Positions 54,977 through 63,996 of a DNA stretch of 64,000 bases are shown here, in pieces. Source of the stretch: Aureibacter tunicatorum (GTDB taxonomy: Bacteria > Bacteroidota > Bacteroidia > Cytophagales > Cyclobacteriaceae). The stretch's first letter is position 1; each line of letters begins with the position of its first letter. A program made the position numbers and the translations under genes. The DNA lies in NCBI RefSeq assembly GCF_036492635.1, contig NZ_AP025305.1:1922001-1986000 (forward strand), given 5' to 3'. A model generated the notes under the pieces. That model saw only the letters and a program-made list of their open reading frames with translations, was not told the origin of the DNA and did not search any database.

Positions 54977-57276
54977 TGAAACTAGTGGAACTTATTGAAT
55001 TGACAAAACCTTTGCCATTTAGCAGCTTGACGCTAATCGCTTTGATAATTTTATTGACTCCGCTTTTGTCTTTTGTCTTGATTAATGCATTCAAAAGCTA
55101 TTTCAAAAAAGGGGGAGCTGATGCATTAGGGATAGTGTTGACAGGCCTTAGTTTTGTTCTCTCAGTTTACCTTTTTGTGAATATTTGGAATGTTGAGACG
55201 CATCATGCCAGATTTATTTGGTTTGATTTGAGCTCTATAACTAGTAGTCAATTTACTTTAGGTGTGTTATTGGATGAGGCTTCTGTGCTTATGATGGGTG
55301 TGGTGACTTTAGTCTCATTTTTAGTTCATTTGTTTTCGGTGAACTATATGAAAAACGAAAAACATTATTGCCGATATTTTGCATTTTTAGGACTATTTAC
55401 TTTTTCAATGTTAGGGATAGTTCTGTCTGATAATCTATTGTCTCTTTTCGTGTTTTGGGAATTGGTAGGTCTATCAAGTTACCTTTTGATTGGCTTTTGG
55501 TTTGAAAGAGAGTCGGCAGCCAGAGCTTCTAAAAAGGCGTTTATTACAAATAGAGTTGGTGATTTTGGGTTTCTGATAGGATTAAGCATATTGTTTGCCG
55601 TAATGGGGACTTTAGATATTGATGCTTTGAAAGTAATGATGAAGCATTCTTATGTATCAGAAGGTGATTGGATTTTAAAATATAGTCTTAATGGAGAGTT
55701 GGTGACAAAGTCAATCCCGTTGATATGGTTGACTATTTCCGGACTAGGTTTGTTTTGCGGGGTTATGGGTAAATCAGCTCAGTTCCCATTGCAGATTTGG
55801 CTGCCGGATGCGATGCAAGGACCAACGCCTGTGTCGGCTTTGATTCATGCAGCGACAATGGTTGCCGCAGGGGTTTATTTGCTATTGAGGGTTTTTCCTA
55901 TCTTAAGCCCTGATGCTTTGGATTTTATTGCTGTTATTGGTGCTGTGACTGCGTTTTTAAGTGGTTATGCGGCATTGACTCAAAATGATATTAAGAGGGT
56001 GCTGGCGTATTCGACAAGTTCTCAGTTGGGCTTTATGGTGATGGGAATAGGTGTTGGTGCATACGATGCTTCGTTTTTTCACTTAATTACTCATGCTTTT
56101 TTTAAAGCGGGCTTGTTTTTGGCTGCTGGAGCTATAATAAGATCTTTACATCATATTGAAGACAGAATGCGCGAGGAAGGGCATAAAGCTCATTTCGATG
56201 TTCAAGATATGAGGAATATGGGAGGCTTGTATAAAAAGATGCCTTTTGTGTTTGTTGTGTATTTAGTTACAGGAGCCGCTTTGATGGGGATACCATTCTT
56301 TTCAGGTTTTTTATCCAAGGATGCTATACTTAATAGTTCATTGGCTTGGGCTATGTCCAAAGCGGCAGACGGTTTTTCATGGCATATTTTCATTCCTGTA
56401 TTAGGCTTCTTGTCAGCCTTTTTTACGGCTTTATATATGACTCGACAGATCCTATTGATCTTTTTTGGCGAATTAAGGTTTGTGAAAAATAATCCAGAAT
56501 TAAAATCAGTGTTTGAAACAATACAGGGCCCCCCATTGAAGAAAAAAGTCCCATTATTCACTTTGGCTTTTCTTTCATTAGGTTTAGTGTTTTCGTTAAA
56601 TCCATTTAATACAGAGACAAGTTGGCTTTATAATAATTTTGAAACACCTGAGTTGTTAGTGCCTTTGCAAAATGATTTTGGATTGAAAGATTTGGTAGCG
56701 CTTAATAACCTTGAGCATGAGTGGCATTTTATCACAAGTATTATTTCGATTATAATTGTTGTCATGGGAATTGGTATTGGTTATTATCTATATCAGCCTA
56801 AAGGCGAATATGCGCAATCTTATTTAAAATGGAAGCCGGGTAAACTTCCATCGGTTTTAAAGCTGTCCTATTATAATTGGTATTTGGATGATTTAATGCA
56901 TGCAGGCTTTGTGAAGCCTACTTTGAGGGTTGCTTATATAGCTCAAATAGTGGATGATAAGATCATCAATCGATTAGTTGATAGTTCTTCTTCTGCTACA
57001 TTATGGTTTTCAGATAAAGTCGAAAGAATAGATCGGTTAGTTCTTAATCCCTTTATAGATTTAGTTGCTTCATTCAATGTATGGGTAGCCGATATAGCTG
57101 CTATGTTTGATCGTCATGTTATTGATGGAACTGTCAATTATTTAGCAGATCTAACGACTGAAATAGGGGCAAAAGCGAAGTCTATTCAAGGCAGCGATGT
57201 GCAAAGATATATCTTGGTAGCTTTGGTGGTTATGGTGTTTGCTCTTTTGTTTGTTCTGTTATTGATACAGTTTTAA
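54976..57276 (+). CDS. nuoL: NADH-quinone oxidoreductase subunit L
   Basis: A 766-residue antiporter-like proton-pumping subunit, longer than the roughly 610 residues of E. coli. Family features: LLSLFVFWELVGLSSYLLIGFW (Glu of TM5), KSAQFPLQIWLPDAMQGPTPVSALIHAATMVAAGVYLL (Lys and His residues), then KRVLAYSTSSQLGFM. The C-terminal third has the lateral-helix region plus an added hydrophilic part (around 600-740: WYLDDLMHAGFVKP...) before a last membrane helix LVALVVMVFALLFVLLLIQF. No nuoM or nuoN follows; the next gene is a helicase. Confidence 0.97.
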   Translation: MKLVELIELTKPLPFSSLTLIALIILLTPLLSFVLINAFKSYFKKGGADALGIVLTGLSFVLSVYLFVNIWNVETHHARFIWFDLSSITSSQFTLGVLLDEASVLMMGVVTLVSFLVHLFSVNYMKNEKHYCRYFAFLGLFTFSMLGIVLSDNLLSLFVFWELVGLSSYLLIGFWFERESAARASKKAFITNRVGDFGFLIGLSILFAVMGTLDIDALKVMMKHSYVSEGDWILKYSLNGELVTKSIPLIWLTISGLGLFCGVMGKSAQFPLQIWLPDAMQGPTPVSALIHAATMVAAGVYLLLRVFPILSPDALDFIAVIGAVTAFLSGYAALTQNDIKRVLAYSTSSQLGFMVMGIGVGAYDASFFHLITHAFFKAGLFLAAGAIIRSLHHIEDRMREEGHKAHFDVQDMRNMGGLYKKMPFVFVVYLVTGAALMGIPFFSGFLSKDAILNSSLAWAMSKAADGFSWHIFIPVLGFLSAFFTALYMTRQILLIFFGELRFVKNNPELKSVFETIQGPPLKKKVPLFTLAFLSLGLVFSLNPFNTETSWLYNNFETPELLVPLQNDFGLKDLVALNNLEHEWHFITSIISIIIVVMGIGIGYYLYQPKGEYAQSYLKWKPGKLPSVLKLSYYNWYLDDLMHAGFVKPTLRVAYIAQIVDDKIINRLVDSSSSATLWFSDKVERIDRLVLNPFIDLVASFNVWVADIAAMFDRHVIDGTVNYLADLTTEIGAKAKSIQGSDVQRYILVALVVMVFALLFVLLLIQF

Positions 57277-57369
57277 TCCATATTCCACAGAACTTTTGTC
57301 GATGTAATGAGCTTTATTGCCTGAGGTTCGGGCACTTTTGCTATAAAAGCATTACTTTTGTGGATTAAC

Positions 57370-58734
57370 ATGGATAAGATGAAATTTGATAGCCTTAAAA
57401 TAAATAAGTTCATTAAGAGAAGCCTTGATGAAAATGGCTTGGAGGAGATGACTCCAGTACAAGAACAGTCAATACCAGTTCTTTTTGCCGGAAAAGATTT
57501 GTTGTCCATAGCTCCTACTGGGACTGGAAAGACGTTAGCTTATATTTTACCGTTAGTGCGTAGTTTGCATTACGCTCAAGGAACCCGCCCTAGAGCATTG
57601 ATATTAGTCCCTACCAAAGAGTTGATTTTCCAAGTGGAAGAGGTCTTTAAGAAGGTTTCCGATAATGTTGATTTGCGCATAGCCTTGATCTATGGAGAAG
57701 GCAATAAAAACAAGCAAATTAAAGCTTTGGAAGACGGTTGTGATATTGTAGTGGCGACACCGGGTCGAATTCAAGAAATGGTTTCGATTAGGGCTTTGCA
57801 TTTGAATGATATCAAACACTTTATAGTGGATGAGGCTGATACTTTATTGGATGAGGGCTTTGCGACTCAGTTTAAGTATGTGTTGGATGCCTTGCCTGAG
57901 AAGCGTCAAAACGCATTGTTTTCCGCTACATTTTCTCATGAGACTCAAGCGATCGCCCATTCTTTTCTTAAAAGTGCGGAAAAAGTAGTTATCGGAGGAG
58001 GTATTGCCTTGCCTGAGAAAATACATCAAAGGGCGATTGATGTGCCGAATATCAAAACTAAATTGAATGTTCTAGCTGATTTAGTTAATGATGTCGAAGT
58101 TTTCTCAAAGGTTTTGATTTTTACAGAAACTAAAAAAGTTGCCGAGAGGGTTCAACAATTTTTGCATCATAGATATTTTGAAGGAACGTCTGATGTTGTG
58201 CACTCCAACAAGGATCAAAATTATCGTTTGAGAGTCTTGGATGAGTTTAAGAATGGGATTTTGACGGCAGTAGTAGCTACTGGTGTGATTGGTAAAGGTG
58301 TGGACATCGAAGGAGTGACGCATGTGATTAATTTTGAGGTGCCAAAGGATTATGAAGATTATGTGCATCAAATTGGTCGTACAGCAAGAGCTGGCAATAG
58401 TGGTGAGTCGATTACTTTGGTAGAGCCTGATGAATATGAGGATTTTGAAAATATTCAAAAGTGGATAGGGGTTGAAGTGCCTTTGGAAGAATTGCCTGAA
58501 GGAACCATGGTTATAGAAATGCAACCAAGAGGTCCAAGAATCGATAAACATGGGAATAGTGTCAGACATAAGAACCAAAGAAAAGATGATGAAAGAGGGG
58601 ATGCATTTCATGAGAAGAAAGAGAAAAATAAGAAAGTCAATGTAAGGGTTAAAGCTATGAAAGGCTTGTCCAAAAAAGCTCAAAAAACATTAGGTCTTAA
58701 GTCAAATGGAAGGCCGAGGAAGAGAAGAAAGTAA
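57370..58734 (+). CDS. DEAD-box ATP-dependent RNA helicase
   Basis: A 454-residue RNA helicase. Motifs in order: Q motif MTPVQEQSIP, I APTGTGKT, Ia VPTKEL, Ib TPGRIQ, II VDEAD, III SAT, IV LIFTETKK, V VATGVIGKGVDIEGV and VI HQIGRTARAG (His-Gln for His-Arg in the first position of the usual HRIGRTGR). The C-terminus is a basic tail ending GLKSNGRPRKRRK, probably for RNA binding. ATG 57370 is preferred over the 57358 ATG because MDKMKFDSLKI is a natural N-terminus. It likely works in ribosome assembly or RNA turnover; it is close to the RhlE/CsdA groups but I cannot place it in one. Confidence 0.93.
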   Translation: MDKMKFDSLKINKFIKRSLDENGLEEMTPVQEQSIPVLFAGKDLLSIAPTGTGKTLAYILPLVRSLHYAQGTRPRALILVPTKELIFQVEEVFKKVSDNVDLRIALIYGEGNKNKQIKALEDGCDIVVATPGRIQEMVSIRALHLNDIKHFIVDEADTLLDEGFATQFKYVLDALPEKRQNALFSATFSHETQAIAHSFLKSAEKVVIGGGIALPEKIHQRAIDVPNIKTKLNVLADLVNDVEVFSKVLIFTETKKVAERVQQFLHHRYFEGTSDVVHSNKDQNYRLRVLDEFKNGILTAVVATGVIGKGVDIEGVTHVINFEVPKDYEDYVHQIGRTARAGNSGESITLVEPDEYEDFENIQKWIGVEVPLEELPEGTMVIEMQPRGPRIDKHGNSVRHKNQRKDDERGDAFHEKKEKNKKVNVRVKAMKGLSKKAQKTLGLKSNGRPRKRRK

Positions 58735-59136
58735 TTGAATTTTAAAGCTTAAAAAATGATTTTTGTCACAATTATCAATTTTTAATAAATTAAAATATTC
58801 ATAAAAATATAAAATTAAAAGCTCTTGTTGTTTCAAGGGCTTTTTTTTGTCTTTTATTCTAATGTTAGCGTTTATTCAAAATATTGTATTGACTTTAGCG
58901 TGATTGTTTTATGTTTGTTCTTTCCCTTGTTTGCTTTTAATGGTTGTGTTATTTGAAAAAATAGCATTGAAAATTAGCTCTATTTTAAAAATATCGCATT
59001 CAAATGAATTTTTTGCAAATCGTATTGTTGGTGTTTGTTTGTTAGTAAAACCTAACTAATTTGCGAACGTTATTACAGTAAAAAGAAGATTATACTTATT
59101 AGTAAAATTATATTTTGATTTCTAAATTTCGATGCT
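58735..59136. other. Intergenic region with the helicase terminator
   Basis: 402 AT-rich bases. Apart from the terminator at 58818-58848 I see only ORFs of ten codons or fewer. A near-match to a -7 box (TAATTTG, one base short) lies just upstream of the next gene. Confidence 0.6.
58818..58848 (+). terminator. Intrinsic terminator after the helicase gene
   Basis: AAAGCTCTTG (58818-58827) pairs with CAAGGGCTTT (58834-58843), one G-T pair, followed by TTTTTG. It is about 85 bases after the stop. Confidence 0.8.
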
Positions 59137-59508
59137 ATGAGAAGTTTGTTGATGACATTTGGGTTAGTGGTAATGACTTTTGGAGTGAGCTTTGCAGATA
59201 ATTTTTCGAAAGCGTTAAGTGTTGAAGATTTTAACGATAAAGTGGTTTGGATAGGAATGTCTGATTGTGGGAATTTCTTGCAAGTAGATGTCAATGAGGC
59301 GGAAGTTAATGATAATGTGGGCAAATGCAAGATTGAGGTTTCCAAAATGGATGATTTGAAATATAAGAGAAAAGTGATGTTGTATATGAGAGGTTTATTA
59401 AATGCTCCGCAACAACCAAATCAAATTATTTTGACTACAGAAGATGTTAAACTTAATGCTGATTTCTCCAGATCAAACTTGAATGATTTGGTAAAATTAA
59501 TGAATTGA
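59137..59508 (+). CDS. Small secreted protein of unknown function
   Basis: A 123-residue protein with a signal peptide (about 1-20, ending VSFA). The mature part includes KVVWIGMSDCGNFLQVDVNE, one further Cys in VGKCKIEV and a VMLYMRGLLNAP helix. Two Cys (in SDCG and GKCK) could form a disulfide in the periplasm. I do not recognise the family. It is a single gene upstream of dps. Confidence 0.6.
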   Translation: MRSLLMTFGLVVMTFGVSFADNFSKALSVEDFNDKVVWIGMSDCGNFLQVDVNEAEVNDNVGKCKIEVSKMDDLKYKRKVMLYMRGLLNAPQQPNQIILTTEDVKLNADFSRSNLNDLVKLMN

Positions 59509-59562
59509 TTTTATCAATTAAGATATTGATGTAATTGATTTTTTCGATTGAATAAGATTCTC

Positions 59563-59570
59563 TAGATTTG
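59563..59570 (+). promoter_or_regulatory. Possible -7 box of dps
   Basis: TAGATTTG fits TAnnTTTG exactly and lies 33 bases before the dps ATG. The nearest upstream TTG elements are not at the ideal spacing (12 or 25 bases). Confidence 0.35.
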
Positions 59571-59603
59571 TCATGTAATCATTGAAACAAATAATTATAG
59601 AAA

Positions 59604-60071
59604 ATGAAAAATATCATAGGACTTGATTCAGTAAAAGCCAAAGAATTGACGCAAAGTTTGAACGACTTGTTAGCAAACTATCAATTGTATTATCAAAATT
59701 TGAGATCTTTTCATTGGAATGTGGTCGGGCCTGAATTTTTTGAGTTGCATGAAAAATTCGAAGAGCTTTACAATTCAGCGAATGAGGCAATAGATGAATT
59801 AGCTGAACGTGTGTTGACTTTGGGAGACACGCCATTGCATACATGGTCTGAGTATTTGAGAGTTTCTGAAATTAAGGAATCTCAAGGAATTAAAGATGGA
59901 AAAGAATGTGTGTCAATAGTGCTTGAAAACATAAAAGTATTGTTGGTTAAGGAAAGAGAAATTCTTAGTGTCGCTTCTGATATTGAGGATGAAGGAACTT
60001 CCGCTTTGATGTCGGATTATATTAAGGAGAAAGAAAAAGTATCTTGGATGCTTTCAGCTTATCTAAAATGA
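59604..60071 (+). CDS. dps: Dps-family ferritin-like DNA-protection protein
   Basis: A 155-residue mini-ferritin that forms 12-subunit shells, oxidises Fe(II) with peroxide and stores it. The family motif YYQNLRSFHWNVVGPEFFELHEKFEELY supplies the ferroxidase His and acidic residues, and ELAERVLTLGDTPLHTW is the second conserved block. There is no DNA-binding N-terminal tail of the E. coli type. It stands alone with a strong terminator. In Bacteroidota such genes are usually controlled by OxyR (known for Bacteroides); no site was identified here. Confidence 0.95.
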   Translation: MKNIIGLDSVKAKELTQSLNDLLANYQLYYQNLRSFHWNVVGPEFFELHEKFEELYNSANEAIDELAERVLTLGDTPLHTWSEYLRVSEIKESQGIKDGKECVSIVLENIKVLLVKEREILSVASDIEDEGTSALMSDYIKEKEKVSWMLSAYLK

Positions 60072-60095
60072 TGAAATAGTAGTGAATTTTTATTA

Positions 60096-60141
60096 AAGGG
60101 ATTTGGCGAAATATTTAAATAGCCAAATCCTTTTTTTTTGT
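60096..60141 (+). terminator. Intrinsic terminator after dps
   Basis: GGATTTGGC (60100-60108) pairs with GCCAAATCC (60123-60131), extended by AAA/TTT, and a run of nine T follows. Confidence 0.88.
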
Positions 60142-60205
60142 TAAAATCATCATCAATATTTGCGTCATCGCGTAAGTAATTTGAATTTAAACCATTTTTG
60201 TTTTT

Positions 60206-60676
60206 ATGTTAAGCCTATCTATACCTGGTAAGGGTCGATTTGAAATAAAGCATATTGTTCTGGATTACAATGGAACGCTTGCTATTGATGGCGCTCCAAT
60301 CAATGGCGTTAGAGATCGATTGAGATTTTTAGCTCAGCATTTTGAGGTTCATGTATTGACTGGAGACTATTTTAATTCAGTTAAGTCAAAATTGAGGGAT
60401 TTGCCATGCAGTATTGAAGTGATTTCTCAAAGTTCGCAGTGTGAAGATAAAGTCAAGTATGTGGAGAAGCTAGGTGCCGAATCTGTGATTGCTATAGGCA
60501 ATGGTTACAATGACAGCATGATGTTGGAAAAAGCAGCGCTTGGAATTGTTGTAATGCAAGAGGAGGGTTGCAGTAGCAGGGCTTTGAGATCAGCTGATAT
60601 TTTATCTCGTAATATTTTTGAAGCTTTACAGCTTTTGATTAGGCCAAAGAGATTAGAGGCAACATTGAGGTATTAA
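60206..60676 (+). CDS. HAD-superfamily protein, 'soluble P-type ATPase' type, with Asp-to-Asn in motif I
   Basis: A 156-residue protein resembling the COG4087-type soluble P-type-ATPase-like HAD proteins. Motif I is VLDYNGTLAIDG, where the usual DxDGT is DxNGT, so the general acid/base Asp is Asn. Motif II is VLTGD, motif III Lys lies in CEDKVKYVEKLG and motif IV is IGNGYNDSMML, where an Asp/Asn pair binds Mg. With the nucleophile Asp kept but the second Asp missing, it may act like a P-type ATPase P-domain or a slow phosphatase. The substrate is unknown. It is convergent with the hydroxylase gene over a shared terminator. Confidence 0.8.
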   Translation: MLSLSIPGKGRFEIKHIVLDYNGTLAIDGAPINGVRDRLRFLAQHFEVHVLTGDYFNSVKSKLRDLPCSIEVISQSSQCEDKVKYVEKLGAESVIAIGNGYNDSMMLEKAALGIVVMQEEGCSSRALRSADILSRNIFEALQLLIRPKRLEATLRY

Positions 60677-60677
60677 A

Positions 60678-60703
60678 AAAAGAGGCTTAGGCCTCTTTTT
60701 TTC
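60678..60703. terminator. Shared terminator between the HAD and hydroxylase genes
   Basis: AAAAGAGGC-TTAG-GCCTCTTTT with long A and T runs on both sides works in both directions. The stop codon of the minus-strand gene (60687-60689) forms part of the loop. Confidence 0.9.
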
Positions 60704-61322
60704 TTTTCTCTATAGTCCCAAATACAAAGTCCCATAGCGGGGATGAAACGCCATAATATATTGTTTCGTCTTTGTAGTGGTGTATGCTATGGTATATCCA
60801 AAGTTTTTTGAAAAAGTTTTTTGGCGGCGGGTATGCATGAAGTATGTAGTGCATGAATAAATAAAGAGCGTATCCAGTCAGAAATCCTGCAAGAAAACTA
60901 AAAGAGTATTCTCCCATGATTAAGTGAAAGAACCCTAGCAATACAGTTGAAATTGTAAGGCTTAGTATAGGAGGCATGGCTAATCTGGACTTGTCTTTTG
61001 GGTACTCATGATGCACGCCATGAAAAGTGTACTGGATTTTTTTCTTTGTATCGCTTGAGGGCTTCATGTGGTATACATATCTATGAAGGGTGTACTCAGC
61101 AAATGTGAAGAACAGTAGTCCGATGAAATATATTGAGGTGATTAGACTTGAGGATATTGAAGTTCTGGACGTAGACCAAATTATTAACCCTGCAGCGTAA
61201 GCAAGTAATAATGCAATAGGAACAGAAATGTGAGTATGAGTTAATTTTTCTAATATGGGGTTGTCAAAAAGTTTTTTCGTGCCGGTGTTATTCGGTTTGA
61301 AGGATTGATTGGTTGAACTCAT
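60687..61322 (-). CDS. Fatty acid hydroxylase / sterol-desaturase-family membrane enzyme
   Basis: A 211-residue membrane di-iron oxygenase. Four hydrophobic segments and the His boxes of the FA_hydroxylase superfamily are visible: HRYVYH, HGVHHEYP, HYILH and HSIHHYKDE. The pattern is closest to fatty acid 2-hydroxylases (FA2H-like), so 2-hydroxylation of lipid acyl chains, such as those of Bacteroidota sphingolipids or sulfonolipids, is plausible. The cytochrome b5 domain of eukaryotic FA2H is absent. Confidence 0.87.
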   Translation of the reverse strand: MSSTNQSFKPNNTGTKKLFDNPILEKLTHTHISVPIALLLAYAAGLIIWSTSRTSISSSLITSIYFIGLLFFTFAEYTLHRYVYHMKPSSDTKKKIQYTFHGVHHEYPKDKSRLAMPPILSLTISTVLLGFFHLIMGEYSFSFLAGFLTGYALYLFMHYILHAYPPPKNFFKKLWIYHSIHHYKDETIYYGVSSPLWDFVFGTIEKRKKEA

Positions 61323-61510
61323 GTTTTAGAAATTTTAGTTGATCTATTTGCGAAATAGTAGCAAAAATCTTTCTAAAATATTTTTTATTCTATATTTCTA
61401 GATTAAAATGTTATTAAGTATATAGGAGAATTAGAGTAAAATTTTCAATTTTGAATAAGAGCATGGCTTAGCTTTTGATTTTGGTTAAGTGAATACCTTT
61501 ATTTAAAAAT

Positions 61511-61903
61511 ATGAACAATGTGATAATGTATGATGGGGATTGTCCATTTTGCAATTCCGTGGTTAATTATATTTTCGAAATTGATCGAAAGAAGAAATTC
61601 ATGTTCTCTCCTTTGCAATCCAAGTTTTCAAAATGCACTTTGAAGCTTCATGGGATTGATTTGGTGGAACTCAATACAGTGTATTTTTTAAGCAATGGAG
61701 TGTTGTATCACAAGTCAGGAGCTGTATTGAAAATTTTGGGCAAATTGCCATTTCCATTTTTTTTGCTACAGATTTTTTCATTAATGCCTAGGAGTTGGAG
61801 AGACGCTGGCTATATGGTTGTTTCTAGAAATAGATTGAAATTGATGAGCAAGAAATCATGTCGATTATACACTGCTGAAGATAGAAAGAGAATTATAATG
61901 TAA
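61511..61903 (+). CDS. DCC-family (DUF393) thiol-disulfide oxidoreductase-like protein
   Basis: A 130-residue protein. It opens VIMYDGDCPFCNSVVNYIF, the DxxCxxC motif that gives the DCC family its name, and continues LQSKFSKCTLKLHG, VYFLSNGVLYHKSGAVLKIL and PRSWRDAGYMVVSRNRLKL. The fold is thioredoxin-like and the CxxC is presumably redox active, though the partner is unknown. It is a single gene. Confidence 0.92.
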   Translation: MNNVIMYDGDCPFCNSVVNYIFEIDRKKKFMFSPLQSKFSKCTLKLHGIDLVELNTVYFLSNGVLYHKSGAVLKILGKLPFPFFLLQIFSLMPRSWRDAGYMVVSRNRLKLMSKKSCRLYTAEDRKRIIM

Positions 61904-61924
61904 ATATTGATTTTGAAAAAATCA

Positions 61925-61954
61925 TTTGTATTTCAAAGATTACCCCTAAATTTG
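61925..61954 (+). promoter_or_regulatory. Probable promoter of bioB
   Basis: TTTG at 61925-61928, an 18-base spacer and TAAATTTG at 61947-61954 match the Bacteroidota TTTG / TAnnTTTG pattern with near-ideal spacing. The ATG follows 68 bases after the -7 box. This is the best promoter match noticed in the window. Confidence 0.5.
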
Positions 61955-62022
61955 TTATATTTCTTAATTCATTCAAGAAATTGTGAAAGCCAAATAAGGG
62001 TATAAAGAAAATTATAATAATA

Positions 62023-63012
62023 ATGACAGAAATAAGACACGACTGGACGAAGGAAGAGATCGCGGACATTTACAATATGCCGATCATGGAGCTTATTTAT
62101 AAAGCTGCGACAGTGCACAGAGAGTTTCATGATCCAAACGAGGTTCAAGTGTGCACATTGTTGTCAGTGAAGACGGGAGGATGTTCAGAAGATTGCAAAT
62201 ATTGCCCTCAATCAGCAAGATATAATACTGAGGTTGATGTGGAGAAGTTGATGCCGACAGATATTGTCCTAAACAAAGCATTGGAAGCTAAGGAGAATGG
62301 CAGTACAAGATTTTGCATGGGATCGGCTTGGAGAAATGTAAGAGATAATAGAGACTTTGATAGAGTCTTGGATATGGTTAAAGGTGTTACTTCCATGGGT
62401 ATGGAGGTTTGCTGTACTTTGGGTATGCTTTCTGAAGATCAGGCTCAAAAATTGAAAGAAGCGGGTCTTTATGCTTATAATCATAATTTGGATACAAGCC
62501 GTGAGTATTACGATGAGATTATCACGACTAGATCTTATGATGACAGACTTGAGACTATAGAGAATGTTCAGAAAGCGAATATCTCAGTTTGCTCAGGAGG
62601 AATCATAGGTTTGGGAGAGTCCACAATAGATAGAATTGGAATGCTCCACACTTTGTCAACTTTGGAAATTCACCCTGAATCAGTGCCTGTTAATGCATTG
62701 GTGCCTGTGAAAGGTACCCCAATGGAGAGCAATGAAAGAGTTGAAATATGGGATATGGTGAGAATGATCTCAACTGCAAGAATTCTAATGCCTAAAGCTA
62801 TGGTTCGTTTGTCTGCAGGTAGAACCGAGATGCCTACTTCGGAGCAAGCTTTATGTTTCATGGCTGGAGCTAATTCGATATTCGCTGGTGATAAGTTATT
62901 AACAACACCTAACCCATCTTTTGCTTCGGACAAGGATATGTTCCAAATTTTGAATTTGAAGCCAAGAAAAGCTTATAAGGAAGCCAAGCATTATGATTTG
63001 TCGATTTCTTAA
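62023..63012 (+). CDS. bioB: Biotin synthase (radical SAM)
   Basis: A 329-residue enzyme that inserts sulfur into dethiobiotin in the last step of biotin synthesis. The radical-SAM cluster motif is [14 protein letters not shown] (Cys-x3-Cys-x2-Cys), and [23 protein letters not shown] and [10 protein letters not shown] hold the second-cluster Cys residues and SAM contacts. [13 protein letters not shown] contains the Arg ligand of the 2Fe-2S cluster. No other bio gene is adjacent, so it is a lone gene with a recognisable promoter and a terminator-like hairpin. Confidence 0.98.
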   Translation: MTEIRHDWTKEEIADIYNMPIMELIYKAATVHREFHDPNEVQVCTLLSVKTGGCSEDCKYCPQSARYNTEVDVEKLMPTDIVLNKALEAKENGSTRFCMGSAWRNVRDNRDFDRVLDMVKGVTSMGMEVCCTLGMLSEDQAQKLKEAGLYAYNHNLDTSREYYDEIITTRSYDDRLETIENVQKANISVCSGGIIGLGESTIDRIGMLHTLSTLEIHPESVPVNALVPVKGTPMESNERVEIWDMVRMISTARILMPKAMVRLSAGRTEMPTSEQALCFMAGANSIFAGDKLLTTPNPSFASDKDMFQILNLKPRKAYKEAKHYDLSIS

Positions 63013-63038
63013 TTGATGAGGAAATCTTATATAACAAT

Positions 63039-63066
63039 AAAGGCAACTAATTTAGTTGCCTTTGTT
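63039..63066 (+). terminator. Hairpin after bioB
   Basis: AAAGGCAACTAA (63039-63050) and TTAGTTGCCTTT (63052-63063) are perfect reverse complements around one T. The T-run is interrupted (TTTGTTGTT). It may serve the convergent lipoprotein gene too. Confidence 0.75.
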
Positions 63067-63087
63067 GTTATTAATTGTGTTAGTGAT

Positions 63088-63846
63088 TTATTTTTTGATC
63101 TTTTTTTCTAAGGCTTGCATTCTTGATAAGGCGTCTTCATTGCCTAAGTTGTATGACTCTTCATATAAGTTGTATGCAACTTGATATTCGTTTCTTTTTT
63201 TCTTTGCGGCGAAGTGTATTTTTTTAGCCAATTGTTCTGTTTTCTCTGCTTGGTTGAATAGCAAGTCAGCTTTTTCATCTTGAGTTTGAGCTTGCAACTC
63301 TTCAAGTTCAGCTTGTTTAGCAATGATCAATAAATCCAATTCGCTTAAACGGTCTTCCATGGCATTGATTCTTCCATTGAGTTGCTTGTTTTCAGCAGTA
63401 ACACCCATTAATTGATCGGATAAGTTTTTGACTTCTATATCTTTTTGATCTACTGCTTTGCGAAGTTGAGCAACTAAAGCTGCGTAATTTCGATTGGAGC
63501 CTTGTGATTTTTTCAACTCTTCTTCCAATTCATAAAGCTTGGATTTGGTTTGCTTCATGTATTCTTTAATATTGGAAAGCCTTTGTTCTGTAGAAGCTTC
63601 TCGACCACCTTCTTCCACATTTAAGTGGATGATTTTTTCGGCCATTTCAATTGAGTCAAGCAGGCCGTTAATGTCAGACATTTGATCAGTCAAATAATTT
63701 ATATCAGCCCCTTTTTGATTTAGTTGAATTTGAAGGCTGTCAACTTTTTGTGAGAGTTTTTTTTCATTTTTACCGCATGAAGTGAATAGAAAACCCATCA
63801 CACACAGTCCCAACAGAATCTTTTTCATAATCTTTATCTTTTTCAC
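63088..63846 (-). CDS. Coiled-coil lipoprotein
   Basis: A 252-residue lipoprotein. Lipobox FLFTSC, with Cys24 (Cys18 if translation starts at the second Met, 63828, which gives a more standard signal peptide). From about residue 30 to 200 it is a nearly unbroken coiled coil (KKLSQKVDSLQIQLNQKG, LYELEEELKKSQ, AENKQLNGRINAMEDRLSEL). The end, EQLAKKIHFAAKKKRNEYQVAYNLYEESYNLG, looks like one or two TPR-type helices. Similar proteins in Bacteroidota are annotated only as hypothetical; a cell-envelope structural or scaffolding role is inferred. It is convergent with bioB. Confidence 0.8.
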   Translation of the reverse strand: MKKIKIMKKILLGLCVMGFLFTSCGKNEKKLSQKVDSLQIQLNQKGADINYLTDQMSDINGLLDSIEMAEKIIHLNVEEGGREASTEQRLSNIKEYMKQTKSKLYELEEELKKSQGSNRNYAALVAQLRKAVDQKDIEVKNLSDQLMGVTAENKQLNGRINAMEDRLSELDLLIIAKQAELEELQAQTQDEKADLLFNQAEKTEQLAKKIHFAAKKKRNEYQVAYNLYEESYNLGNEDALSRMQALEKKIKK

Positions 63847-63965
63847 ACGTGATTTTAGATTTAATTTGTCAATACGACTAGTAAAAGCATATTAAGGTTC
63901 TGAATTTTTGCTAAATTATGGTTTGAAATATGTTGATTATTCCTTGTGTGTAATTAATGTTTATT

Positions 63966-63996
63966 AAAGTTCAATTATCATTTGCAATTGACCTTT
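63966..63996. terminator. Possible terminator hairpin at the window edge
   Basis: AAAGTTCAATT (63966-63976) and AATTGACCTTT (63986-63996) pair with one mismatch and are flanked by A/T runs. It could close a gene beyond the right edge. Confidence 0.35.

Noticed and set aside
57319-57333. A small hairpin GCCTGA-GGT-TCGGGC as a terminator for the nuo cluster.
   Set aside because: The stem includes a G-T pair, the loop is only three bases and there is no solid T-tract, so it was not listed.
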